Assembly: GCA_003833135.1 (NCBI GenBank)
Contig: QZLH01000336.1
Span: 41,183 to 105,182, forward strand
DNA length: 64,000 nucleotides
Reading direction: 5' to 3'
From: Oehlia diaphana
Taxonomy: Eukaryota > Glomeromycota > Glomeromycetes > Glomerales > Glomeraceae
Both the position numbers and the translations under genes were made by a program. A model generated the notes under the pieces. That model was given only the letters and a program-made list of their open reading frames with translations, was not told the DNA's origin and ran no database searches. Each line of letters opens with the position of its first letter. Position 1 is the first letter of the stretch. This document shows positions 11,764-23,959 of the stretch, piece by piece.

Positions 11764-12422
11764 TTGAAGTAGGAGAAAATGTTGCTGTTATGGTAGATGT
11801 TGACGGAAATTGTCATAGAGGTTATTTAAAAATTACACTGGAAAGAAATTGTTCGTCGGTAATGGAAAAATACTTATGGTAAAATTAATTATATAAACTA
11901 ATAAATTATGAACAAATTTCAACTTACTTAAAAAACTTTCTTTTTGTATATAGAGTAGACATGAAATTTTTTCATCAAATCCATCAGAATTATCAGGAAT
12001 AGGTGTATTAGTGACTAAACCATTATATAGAACTCCATCGATATCAACTTCATTATCATTGCATCTTTCATCTCTTATATTTCTTCAAAATAAACCAAGT
12101 ATTTTAGTTGGTCACTTATTAAATCCTCAACAGGAGATAATATTATAGATATGTGTGCTTCACCTGGTGATAAAACAACTCATATCGCTTCTCTTTTACT
12201 AAGAAATTCTTCATGTAATTCAGATAAATTTAGTGATGGGATTATAATTGCAACCGATAGATCTAAACAAAAAGTTGATAAAATTAATCAAAATGCTGTT
12301 AGATGTGGTGTAAAACGATTAGTAAAATCTTTTGTGTTAGATGCTACAAAAGCTATATTATCAGACAATGATTTTAATCTTAAAGATTTGTAGATCCTCC
12401 CTGTAATAATCTTGATTAGATC
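11764..12422 (+). pseudogene. relic of NSUN6-type RNA m5C methyltransferase
   Basis: Blocks match the NSUN6 branch of the NOL1/NOP2/Sun RNA cytosine-5 methyltransferases. The PUA-type part is at about 11764-11880 (VEVGENVAVMVDVDG). After an intron-like gap, 11954-12120 has SRHEIFSSNPSELSGIGV and FLQNKPSILVGHLLNP. The SAM-binding motif is at 12151 (MCASPGDKTTHIASLL), and 12280-12390 has KINQNAVRCGVKRLV. The usual CAAPGGKT motif reads CASPGDKT here. There is a frame change near 12130 and another near 12385. After the second, the expected catalytic Pro-Cys segment reads VDPPC, one frame off, and then stops. Everything C-terminal to it is missing and the start is missing. This is a truncated, frame-broken copy; a functional copy would be expected elsewhere in the genome. 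Confidence 0.75.
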
Positions 12423-12949
12423 GAACTTTAACTTTTTTTTTTTTGATAAAAATAATGAATAACTTTATTATTTTTTTTTTAAAAAAAAAGGTCAACGCCC
12501 AAATTTTCAATTAATGCAAAATCTAACGATAATAATTTTTTTTTTTTAAAAAAAAAATTCTTATATTTGAAGGTTAAAACATTAAAGTAGTACAGGAGTA
12601 AATAAAAATAATACATGATTTATGGATAATGCATATCATATTTAACTTGATAAAATTTTTGGGCTATGGCACATCGTTGCCACTTGCCAAAAAATTTAGA
12701 GAGAAAGATAAAATCAATAAAAAGAACAATGAGCAACACAAAAAGCAACAATACAGCAAAATAAAAAACGCAAACCACTAAGCCGATAAACAGCAGTGCA
12801 AAGTATGGTTTTTTTTTAAGAAAAAGGGGCAGCTTGTCACAGATAGTTACGTGCACATCTATCACATGCGGGGCCCCCTTACTTCGCCAGGAACTAAACA
12901 CAACGCTTAGCCCATAACTACTAAGAACCCTTTCTGTGGACAAGAATTT
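12423..12949. other. no gene seen
   Basis: A and T runs, then a hydrophobic minus-strand open frame (12620-12943) with no family, no splice context and no promoter. I do not call it a gene. Confidence 0.4.
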
Positions 12950-13090
12950 TGTAAGACGGACTGATGGTCTCTTGGTCGGTCTGGTTCAATCTTGCTGCAG
13001 ACTGGCTTAGACCGGACCGAGTAGGACCATTGACCATCTTTATCGATAGGATCGTTTCACCGACAATTATTTCACCGATAGTCATTCCCT
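12950..13090. repeat. second copy of the dispersed repeat of 6.0-6.3 kb
   Basis: The stretch contains AGACCGGACC-like sequence near 13010 and ACCATTGACCATC at 13027-13039. GGATCGTTTCACCGACAATT at 13048-13067 is followed by ATTTCACCGATAGTCA. All are near-identical to parts of the element at 6006-6330 but in a different order and length, so this is a partial or rearranged copy. Confidence 0.6.
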
Positions 13091-15719
13091 GAATTTTAAA
13101 GTGGACACATTTTATTATGTATAAAACGTTATTTGTATCCTTATTCCATCTTAAATTTTTATTTGTATACATTAAATACAGGATATTACCTGTACGATTT
13201 TTGGTAGTAATCTTTGTAATCATAACTGTAATAATACCGGGTGATCAACTTCCTACATCCAATATGGCTCCTATTATTGTATTATGTAACAAGAAGATTC
13301 ACGTGTTAAATGCATTTATTATGTATACCAAAAATTGCTTAGCATACCTTTCCCTCATGTATAAAAAATGGATCTATTGGAAAAATTTCCTTAAAAAATC
13401 GTCATTTTAAATAAATCGAATATATTATTAATATTGACGGGATGGAAGTTATACCTCGGTCGTTTTAAATCGGATAAATTTGATTTAGACCCGGGCATTT
13501 TAGTCAGGGTTATACGGTAATATTAAAACCATTATTATTATTTTTATTACTATCATTATTATTATTAAGTTTTGGGTTGAATAAAAAACTTAATCCAATC
13601 GAAATCATTACGGTACAAATCTCAAATTTTTTTTTAATAATTTACTATATATCACAGGCCATAGTACCCCGTCTATGTACCTCAAAAAATTTTCCTGAAT
13701 TTTAAAATACCCGGATACTATCTATATACGATAATTTCGATTTTAAATTTTAAAATTTGTAAAATACCCGAGAACTATGTAAAATTTATTACGCAATATA
13801 ATTCTTTTATCCAATCGGTATTATGTATACACCGATGCGATGGATTTTTTTTTGTAAATTACTCCACCGGTATAAAAAAGTATAAAAAAGTATAAAATGC
13901 ATCGGTATATACGTAATACACAATGAGATAACAAGTATTTATTCCCCAATATAGTAACCACCCATGTAATATACCCAAGATACTCGGGTCATGAATGCCA
14001 AATGTATCATTTCCTTAAGTCAATCTTCTGGATGCTCATTTCCTGAACTGGATCATTTTCCGAAATCCCCGAATGCCAATTTCAATCTCTCTATAAAAAA
14101 TTTTATCCGTTATTTCTGTAAAAACTCCGTAAAAATGAGCCTTTCACGGATCCATTCACGGAAAAACGTAAATAATTCGATAAATTCCGCGATATAAGGT
14201 TATTAATTCCGGGAATATGAGCCTTTTACGGAAAAAAGATGGAATATAAAAACGGATTTACCTTTTTTACAGGGTATTATACTGTATTTTTTTTTTTAAT
14301 TTATTACAAATATATGTATTTATTGACAATAAATAATATTGCGTCAAGAACGATAATTATTAGGTGATTTTTTTTACGGTTCTCACGTAAAAAAATTTAC
14401 GTCCATATTGTACATATTGCATTATTATTATTTATTATTATTATTATATATATATATATTAAATAGTTATTGAATGGGGGAAAAAGAGATATCGGTCGAA
14501 GACGGATATCTATAACTGAGTTATAATTCGGTCATTAGGAATACTGAGGCGAACAATAAGAATTAATGCTACTTTCAATATTGTCAATTGATAAAATGAT
14601 CTTTTGACAGTCAATCATTTTCAAACCCTATACATCATTTATTAATTCAGTAAAATGTCCGGGATATCAATATTAGGAAATATGAGTTTTGGGAAATGAT
14701 TAATCGGAGAAAATGACTTCGGGAATAATACTATGATACGGTACATAAATAAGTAATATTGATCTATCATATTATTTACATGAACTGCCAAAAAAAAAAA
14801 AAAAAAAATAATAGATAATATTTTATGGATAAGGTTTCCGTTTTAGTCTAAACTTTTGATCTTGAAACAGTAAACATAATAACAAATATATTATATCGAA
14901 TTATTTAATAAATATTAATTTCATTATTTATAATCATCATTATATTAATGAGAAGTTATTACTAAAAAAAAAAATGCGAAATTTTTATGAAATTTTGCCG
15001 ATTGTGTTATGGATGAAGAAATCACTTCTAAGGTGTGAAAATGACACCGGGCATGACAAAAATTACGTATATTCTTGACTCGCGCATAACTGCATCCATT
15101 GGGTAATACAATGACGTAGATTATAATAAGTCGATCGAAGGATATTTTCACGGCCCGATGATTCGAATGATTTTTTGAGACAAGTTCGATTATCCTTATT
15201 ATTAAGCGTTAAATTTTAAGAAAATTCTGAAACGGTTGATAACTCCCAAAAAATTTCATGATTACATTTCCTGATAAGGGTTTCAGATTTTTTAATCTTT
15301 TGAACCAATAATTTTAGTAATTTTTCCGATTGACCGATTGACTAATGTTGAAGGAAGATCCGTTATCACATTCTTTTATGTATAATTTTTATTTGGGATC
15401 TTATTTATTGTTTGTGTACCCCTGTGAAATAAATGTAACTCATGTTTTACATAATAATATTGATTGGTTATAATTTATAATCGGAACGTAAACTCCAGTA
15501 TCAGCCAATCAAAATTTTTTATTGATATTAACGGAAATTATTTTAATTTAATTTTTTTAAAAAAGATTACACAATCAGACAGAATTAAATCTAATAAATG
15601 ATAAATATTTATAATATAATTTAAAATATCTCGTCAACCAAACGTTCTGATCAAATAATAATAATAATTAATAATTGATAATAATAATAAAAAAATACAT
15701 ATATATACATATTTCCTTT

Positions 15720-15750
<31 letters not shown>

Positions 15751-15759
15751 CAAGAAAAA
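13091..15759. other. long intergenic stretch, no gene seen
   Basis: AT-rich, with an ATT/AT microsatellite at about 14418-14460, three copies of TATAAAAAAG near 13870-13895, and an A run at 14791-14808. The stretch at about 14035-14085 (CTGAACTGGATCATTTTCC) resembles the repeat found near 56.4-56.5 kb. A 29-base T run directly precedes the ATG at 15760. No gene seen. Confidence 0.5.
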
Positions 15760-17238
15760 ATGGCACTAACAAATCTTAACGAAGATTTTATAACAAATAT
15801 ATTAGAAAATTTATCAGAAAATACTCATGATTTATATAATTGTATACAATTAAATCATAGTTGGTCAAAAATTGGAGTATCAATACTTTGGAGATATTAC
15901 CCATGGAAAAATACATTTTATTCAAAAAAATTTTGGAAACCAATATCTCATACAATACTTTTATCACTTCCTATACCTATTAAAGAATTAATAATTTTTA
16001 AAGATATAACAAAATCTTATATTATTAATAATCATCCCATGTATAATTATATATCATATTGTCGTATATTATCACAAAATTTAATACTTAAAATATCCAA
16101 TGGGATATTAAGTGAAAATAATTTTCATAATTATTTTAATCAAAATATTTTAATTGAAGAATTATGGAAATTATTTTTAAATAATTTACCAAAAATTGAT
16201 TATTTTATTTTACCTAATAATTTATCATTAATAAATTTTTTTGAAGATAATAAATATATTAAAAATTTTCAAAATATAGTAAAATTAGAATGTACAACAA
16301 GAATATCACAAGAAATTTTTAATGAATTATCAAAAATAACTAATAATATAACAGAATTAATTATTTATATATATTTTAATTATCCAAATTATGATAATAT
16401 TGGATTGGCAAAATTAATATCATCACAACAAAATTTAAAATGGATCAAATTCATATCTTATGATTATGAAAAATGTTCAAATTTAACAAATTTATCAAAT
16501 TCATTAAATTCTTTAACAAATACTTTAATTTCTATTGAATTTAAAGAAGAAGATATATCATCATTAATTATTAATAATTCATTGATAAATTTAAAACATT
16601 TATCTATTGATCTGGGAAAAGAAAATACTTTTATTGGTAAAAATATGATTTCATTAAATTCTATTGAATTACCATCATTAGAAGTATTAGAGATCACATT
16701 ATTTGAAATAAATTTATTTGATTCATTCATAACACTTTTAAAACATTCGAATTCAAAGTTAAAGAAGATTAAAATAGAAACAAATTATATAACAGATGAT
16801 AGTTTTATAACAAATTATATTAATACTATTATAGATTATTGTCCTTTAATAGAAGATTTGAATTTATGGGTGACAAATAATGAATTGAAAGATATAGAAT
16901 TATTATTAACATCTTGTACTAAATTAAATCAACTTTTACTTGAAACGAGAATAAATGAGGATGAAAATAATGAAATTTTAGAAGCAAAACCATTTTTCGA
17001 ATTATTATCTACAAGAGGATTAAATAATTTAAAGGAGATTAATTTAATAGGAAAATGGAATTTTAATAATGAGGAATTAGAAAATTTTTTAGTAAATTAT
17101 GATGAAGAATACAAAGATGGAGGATTAAAAATAGGGTTTCATTGTGTGAATGGTGATGATAAAGAAAAGTTTGAAAGTATTTGTCAAATATTCGAAGAAA
17201 AAGGTACCCTAAAAAAATATGAATTTAATTATAGATGA
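15760..17238 (+). CDS. F-box / leucine-rich protein
   Basis: A single open frame of 492 residues. The first 50 residues form an F-box: LNEDFITNILENLSE, then LYNCIQLNHSWSKIGVSILWRYYPW. The F-box is the part that binds Skp1 in SCF ubiquitin ligases. The rest is rich in Leu, Ile and Asn with irregular leucine-rich-repeat spacing (for example LKHLSIDLG and PSLEVLEITLFEI), which would form the substrate-binding solenoid. F-box proteins of this design form a very large family in Rhizophagus. The ATG follows a long poly-T tract and there is no upstream in-frame Met. No intron is seen. The family is well supported; the target is unknown. Confidence 0.85.
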   Translation: MALTNLNEDFITNILENLSENTHDLYNCIQLNHSWSKIGVSILWRYYPWKNTFYSKKFWKPISHTILLSLPIPIKELIIFKDITKSYIINNHPMYNYISYCRILSQNLILKISNGILSENNFHNYFNQNILIEELWKLFLNNLPKIDYFILPNNLSLINFFEDNKYIKNFQNIVKLECTTRISQEIFNELSKITNNITELIIYIYFNYPNYDNIGLAKLISSQQNLKWIKFISYDYEKCSNLTNLSNSLNSLTNTLISIEFKEEDISSLIINNSLINLKHLSIDLGKENTFIGKNMISLNSIELPSLEVLEITLFEINLFDSFITLLKHSNSKLKKIKIETNYITDDSFITNYINTIIDYCPLIEDLNLWVTNNELKDIELLLTSCTKLNQLLLETRINEDENNEILEAKPFFELLSTRGLNNLKEINLIGKWNFNNEELENFLVNYDEEYKDGGLKIGFHCVNGDDKEKFESICQIFEEKGTLKKYEFNYR

Positions 17239-19186
17239 AACCAGTTAGGGATTTTTGAGTTATAATTTGGTATCAATTATCAAGTTACAGGTTACCTATA
17301 TAGTATCAATTGTATCAGTATCAATAATAATATCAATAATATCAATAATGTTAATAATAAAAAATGTATTATTATCAATTTATTAAACTAATACAATACT
17401 TATAATAAGTTTAAATATAGTAATTGATACAATAGTACGATCATCTGATATCTGTGATATCTGAACATACTGAGATCAATGAAATATAAAATCTATAAAT
17501 AGCAAACTTTTTTATCAAATTTCTTTCGCGTTTTTTACTTACTAGTTACTAACCGACCAGTATAAAGTTTTACTGCGGTAAAAAGAGTAAAAGAATCTTC
17601 CATTTGAAATCATAAGAATGGGCGCACACATTTTCTCATTTTGAATTTATTACTTTGATCAAACATTCTAAACATTCTTGATAATCCCGTGTTCCACAAT
17701 GGAATCTTTCTTATTGTTATCATTATTGTAACAGCCTAAAAGGTAACGTATAAATAATTGCAAAAAAAATTTTAAAATATAATTTTGGATAGAAATATTT
17801 TAATTCATTTTCTTACGAATCAAGTTAAATGTGTATATATTTAATGCATAATAATTGTTACTTTCGTTACTTACCAATTAATCTCTTGAAATTTCATACA
17901 TAGAGTTGAAATTGGTGATACCGATCTTCTTAATTAAAAATTAAGATTTGTGTTTATATTTTGTTATTTAATAATGGGTCAATGATGATGACAAATTTAG
18001 TCTTTTCCTATTTACACTATAAAAACTTTTAATGATTTAATGAAACACAAATCCCTTTTTTTCTAACTTTCCACAAGAATTCTTTAGAATTTTTCGAATT
18101 AATATCATAAATATGGAAAATTCAAGGTTTGTTACCTCGTACGATTGTGCCAAGGTTTATTGTTAATATCTTTTCTTAAAATAAAGAAAAAAAAAACTTG
18201 TTTTTTTTTAAAGAATTTTTCTTTATTTAATTTTTTTTTTTTTTTTTCCTTTTTTTTTTTTGAAAAAAAAAAACATTTTTGAAACTAAATTATTCGTTTT
18301 ACCATCTATAAAAGGAATTTTATTCGTTACTTCGTTTCAAAAGATGATTTATCCAATTATGGTTATCCATTATTGTAGATTATTACTTAAGCAAGATAGA
18401 ATTTTGGAAATGGATTCACTTAAATGGTATTTTAAATTGACTTTTATAATCTCAAACAAGTTGTATGTCTAGCTTTTCGATTACTTTGAAATTATTCGAT
18501 AAACAACATATTTACTCATATGACCCTAATATAGAAGTACAGTGTAACTCTCAATAGATATATTACGTTATTTTCTTTTTACATCTTTTTTTTTTTTAAA
18601 AAAAAAAGAAAAAAAAGATTTTTGTTGTTGTACTAAATTCCTAACTTTAAATTAGTAGGGATTGTTTAACTGGTGCTTTTATGGGTTACCTAATAATGAT
18701 ATTTGTTATATTCTCGCGTAAATTTTCAACAATAAAAATTCAATTTTATAAAGGTACTTAATTACATCTCACAACAGATTTTAATCTCTCTCTCACTTTT
18801 TATGGTTATACCATAAAAAATTTTTTACCCACACAAAAAAAAAAAAAAAAAAAATAAAAAATTAAATAAAAAAAATAAAAATTTATTAATAAAAAAAAAT
18901 TTTTACTTGGCTTTTTTTTTTTTTCCCCCCAAAAAAAAAAAAAAAAAAAAAATTACAACATTAATTACAAAAAATACAAATTTAGTAATATACAAAAATT
19001 TATTTATATATTACATCCAATTTTATGAGAACAGGTTTATTACCACATTTTTTCCTATTTCCTAAAAAAATATTTTATATATATATATGTATACAATATA
19101 TATATATATATATACACACATCATCTGCCCCTTAAATATTTTTTTAAGAAAAAAACAATAATCTAATTTAAATAAATAAATAAACA
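17239..19186. other. intergenic stretch, no gene seen
   Basis: Contains ATCAATAATATC-type short repeats near 17317-17350, several poly-A/poly-T blocks (18180-18275, 18585-18620, 18834-18950) and a TA-rich run at 19075-19115 just before the kinase-like gene. The open frame at 18260-18472 has no recognisable content. Confidence 0.5.
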
Positions 19187-22100
19187 ATGGTTGAAAGTGG
19201 GAAGTGGATCGATGATGTAGTCAAAACGCATTACATCAGCTTAATTCCCTTTGAAGAATTTGTTGTTAATAACCTTGAAAGTGATGATAATAATAAAATT
19301 AGTTATTGGAAAGAAACTGGAAAAAGAGTTTTATTTAAAATTATTAATGATAAAATAACCATTAATAATAATATGGAAAAATCATTCCTTCTTGAGGTAA
19401 AGTATCGATGATATAAGATGATTGATTATTGGTCCCCTCTCACACATAAATAAATATATATAAAATATTATATATAATTTCTTATTTTTTTTTTCAGTTA
19501 AAATTACATCAAAGAAGGGACTTTAATGAACGAATAATTCAAATATTTGGAGTATCTCAAAGTAATTATTATGTTTTTTCCAATATATATTCTTATATTT
19601 ATTTATATATTTATATATAAAACCTTATCTCGAAATAACATTTAGAGAATTTTCATCATCTTATTCGATAGATCCAACGACGAATTCTTGTTTTTTAGTG
19701 GTACAATATGCAGATGGAGGAAATTTACGGCATATTTTAGAAAATACTATATTATCGTGGGTCGATAAACTTAATTTAGCTCATCAAATAGCTGAGGGAT
19801 TAAATTTTCTTCATTCAAAAGGAATAATACATGGAAATCTGGTATAAAATTTTATATTAATACATTAAAAGGTTATTTTAAAATCTTTTTTTTTTTTTTG
19901 ACATAATTTATTTTTTTATTTTTTTTTTTTTTACTGCGCATAAATTTTAGTATCCCTGGAACGTACTGTTTCACCAAAATCGTGCAAAATTAACAAATTT
20001 CGGTATATCAGAACATTTGGTGGTTCACAACTCTTCATCTTACGATGATTTCTCGATTAAAGATATACCGTATATTGAACCACAATTATTACAGGATGAA
20101 AATTATCAAAAAAACACGCGTTCTGATATTTATAGTTTCGGAGTAATATTGTGGGAAATATCAAGTGGAAACCCTCCTTATAACAGCAACAATAATGACT
20201 TGGACAAAAATGATTTAATATCAGATATATTAAAAAATAAGCGAGAAAAAATTATATCGGAAACACCAAAGACATATAGCGATTTATACATTGAGTGTTG
20301 GAATAATGTCCCTAAAAAAAGGCCAGCGATTGGAATAATATTAAATAAAATGAATAATCTGTTAAATGTTATGAATTCAGGTTTGTCATTTTTTTTTTTT
20401 TTTTTCACAAAAATTCAACGTTAAAAAAATAAAATTATGAATATAATAACTTATTTAAATTTTTTAATAAATACTCTATTACGTCTATTGTAAGTATATA
20501 TCAATTCTTTTTTTCTTACGTAATAAATTATTTCAATAATGGTTCTTATGTGTAAATTGTTATTCTTTATAGATCTTGAATCATCCGGACGATTTTGAAA
20601 TTTCAGAACAAGGTAAAATAACATTATTTTCTTAAAATTTCAGTTCTTTTTACCTCAGATGACGATATTCGTAATTTATACGTCTCTTTTTTTAATTTTA
20701 ATTTCTTTAAAGATAAAGAATTTAGAGAATTGGAAATCGACGCAATGACAGCAGAATTATGGCTAGGTAATCAATTGAAACTTGTTTCAATTCGTTCATT
20801 ATACTTATATTTATTAACATCACACTTAATGCTATTGTTAAAATGATATTTTAGAGAAGAAAGATATTATTATTCCAACAGAAATTAAAACAAAAAGTAT
20901 TTAACTTATAATTAAAATTATCTTTATGATTTTGATAATTTATTAACTTTTAAATTCACTTTAGAAGATAATAATAATAATAATAAAGAAACAGTACTAG
21001 AAAGTCCAATTGAAAGTAAGCATTAGTATATAATTATTTAATTTGAATGGTTTTTTACCAAAGCTGGGTTACAATTGTTTTAACGTTTATAAAATTTTCA
21101 TCAAAATTAGAGAAATATGAAAAAGAAGAAAAGGAAAAAGAAAAAGAAAAAGTAGAAAAAGAAAGAATTAGAGAAGTAAAATTAATAACAAATGAGGTAA
21201 CGAAACACGTTAGGGTTTCTTTTTATCTTGAATATTTAATTTTTTTTTTTTTTAACAAAAATGTATACTTATTTATTTTGTAGCCAGAATTGGGTAAAAA
21301 ATTAAATATAAAAAAGAAATCATGGACATATAAAGCAAAAAATAAAGCAAAAGGTTTTGTTAGAAGATTATCTGGATCTACTAATGGTAGTGATCTTAAT
21401 ACAAGTAATATTAAAGTAAGTTTATGAAATATAAATAGATATTTTAATGATGATAATTATTTTATTTACTTTTATTTGTTTTCCCTAGAAATCTTTTACA
21501 AAAAGTATGAGCTTTGATAGTAAAGGTATGTATAATTTTTTTTTTTTAAAGCGATAAATTTTATATAAATATAAATAATTTACAATATTTTATTTTATAG
21601 AAATTATAGATCAAGGGGAACGAATAGATACTGGTTGGACATTTGTATCTTCAGGTAAATCTGCAGTATTAATCATTTATATTATAATATTTTCAACTGA
21701 AACTTATAATAAAATAATAATTTTTTATTATTAAAGATATAAAAGAACCAGAAAGTCCAATAATGACAAAATCTGATAGTTCGATTAATAGAGGTTTAAA
21801 TTTTTATTATTATATTATATTTTGACTTTTTTTTTTTTAAAAAAAAAAAAATAAAACTAAAAATTATATTTTTACAACTTGTAGGATTATTTAGTTTTAG
21901 TAATCTTACAGGAAGAAGTGCATCAGAAAGTTCTATTAGTAAATCAATATCAGTAACACAACCAGATAAATGTAATTATTTAATTAATTTTTATAAGAAA
22001 TTCCTTTTTCTTTTACTAATATATTATTGTAGATTCATATAGTGAATATTGTAAGGTATTATTTGCAACAAATAGTTGGACAATTAATTCAGCACCATGT

Positions 22101-23395
22101 TATGCAGCATATCATGCAAAAAAAGGTGATTTAGATGGATTAAAATGGCATATACATGTACAAAAAGAAAAATTAAATGAAATTCAACAAGTAACAGGTC
22201 CAAGAAATAGGTATTTAAAAAAATGTATTTTATATTTTTTTATTCTTTAAAAATTGATAGTAATATAATATTATGTAATATTAGTTATAGGAGACCATTA
22301 GAACCTTTGATGATAGAGGTAGCACAATATTGTCCAGCAGAAAATATAATTCAAACTTTTACATCATTAATATCAATGGGGGCAACATGTGATTGTACAA
22401 ATTCATATACAGGGGGATCACCAATAAATTATTTAGGAGAGAACAAATCATTATTTTCATCAGAAACAAATTCACAAGTTTTTAAAGATTGTTTAATATA
22501 TTTAATATCAAATGGATGTTTAATTAATGCAAAAAGGTTAAATGGGGATACATTATTAATTACATTATTATTTAAATGGTATAAAGAATTAACACCTAAT
22601 GTAATTAAATTTTGTTTAGATAATGGAGCGAATCCTAATTTAAGTAATGAAATTGGTGCTAATCCTTTAGGTTATACTTTAACTCAAATTAGATTTAATC
22701 ATCGTGGTGGACCATTTGAAAAAATTTATAAAATATTAAAATTATTGGTTAGATATGGTGCTGATGTTAATAGACAAATTACCATACCTGGTAAAAAGTT
22801 ACCTAATTTATTATTCGTATGTGTTGATATGGGATTAAATATGAAAGAAGAATGGGTTAAAAAATTAATTAAAAGATTAATTAAATGGGGTGTTGATGTG
22901 AATGCTAGAATAGGAGAACAAAAAAACTTTGATGAAGAAATTAATAATAATAATTATGATAATGATAATAATGATGATGATATTATAAGACTTGCTGGTA
23001 CAAGTAAAAATGAGACAACAACACCAAAAGTAACATTTAATTTAACGAAAGAACAAAAAGAAAAAGAATTATTAACAAAAATTGAATCATTAAACATTTT
23101 GGGTTATGCAGCTAAATTATCACAATTAAGTACTATAAAAATTTTATTAGATAGAATTTATTCTATAAGTTCACCTGAAAGTATTAAAGAAGCTTTAAAC
23201 GTGACTAGTAAAGGAGAAGTTGAACAAAAAAAATTTTTTATGAGTTGGTTAAATGAAAGTGGTAAAGAAAAAAGAGATAAAGTTAAAGCTAAAATGGAAA
23301 GAAGAGAAATGAAGAGAAGAGAAAAATTGAAGAAAAAGGTGAAAAAAGGAAAGCAAACCGAAAATTATGATGATGATGATGACGATTATGATTAC

Positions 23396-23443
<48 letters not shown>

Positions 23444-23446
23444 TAA
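19187..23446 (+). CDS. pseudokinase-ankyrin repeat protein with poly-Asp tail
   Basis: Multi-exon model, 949 residues: 19187-19396, 19498-19561, 19648-19841, 19951-20380, 20659-20670, 20713-20766, 20855-20896, 20965-21015, 21111-21196, 21284-21415, 21489-21525, 21601-21654, 21737-21793, 21885-21971, 22033-22210, 22285-23446. A possible exon at 20573-20612 breaks the frame and is left out. Residues about 1-300 form a kinase fold. The beta-3 Lys is kept (RVLFK), as are DIYSFGVILWEI and the late Arg (KKRP). However, HRD reads HGN (IIHGNLYPWN), DFG reads NFG (LTNFGIS), and no glycine-rich loop is visible. It is therefore probably catalytically dead. A low-complexity Lys/Glu/Ser linker follows, then ankyrin-type repeats (NGDTLLITLLFKW, FCLDNGANPNLSN, LLVRYGADVN), a basic stretch and a tail of over 20 Asp. 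Confidence 0.8.
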
Positions 23447-23455
23447 ATGATGATG
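23367..23455 (+). repeat. GAT trinucleotide repeat coding the Asp tail
   Basis: A nearly pure GAT run encodes the poly-Asp C-terminus of the kinase-like protein and continues as ATGATGAATAA past the stop. Such runs change length easily, so the tail length probably differs between strains. Confidence 0.8.
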
Positions 23456-23959
23456 AATAAACGATGATGCGAGTCGAAGTATAATAATATAACGAAGATA
23501 TGTCAAAATATAATAATATAAAGTATTACGGCGAGAAATTATGGCAATGAATATTATGGCGATGAATAATAACATGACAAGGAATAAATATGCGAAGAAT
23601 AAAATAAAAAAAAAAAAAAATTATTTATATTTTATTAATTATATATATATATATAGATCAACAGTAATAATCATGTATTTTAAAAAATATAATATAGAGG
23701 CGAATAACTTTATTTAATAATTACTCAAATATACATTAATCTCAACTAGTCAAATATCTTTATAAGCTTTATAATAAATATTTAAATATAAGAATAGAGA
23801 ATTTATTTGTAAGATAAAAAAAAAATTGATTTTTTTTTCAACATAAAACAAAGAACAAAATATCTTAATCTTTATACTTCAATTACGAACAAATAAATTC
23901 TAAAGGGGAAAAAAAAAATTTTTTTCTTCCTAATTTAAATTCCTAATTTAAATTATAAA
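23447..23959. other. 3' region between convergent genes
   Basis: Non-coding DNA between the plus-strand kinase-like gene and the minus-strand BTB gene. It has short repeats of the type GGCGATGAATA near 23540-23590 and an AT microsatellite at 23640-23656. No gene seen. Confidence 0.5.

Noticed and set aside
12620..12943. Hydrophobic 107-codon minus-strand frame
   Set aside because: Hydrophobic frames arise easily from A-rich DNA read in reverse. No family, no splice sites, and it borders a repeat element.
13117..13410. 97-codon plus-strand frame near the 13-kb repeat
   Set aside because: Hydrophobic and low-information, with no family, in repeat-bearing intergenic DNA.
20573..20612. A 40-nt exon between the kinase-like part and the linker
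   Set aside because: It opens only in a phase that the preceding exon does not supply and would shift the frame. Leaving it out keeps all later exons in frame, so it was not included in the model.
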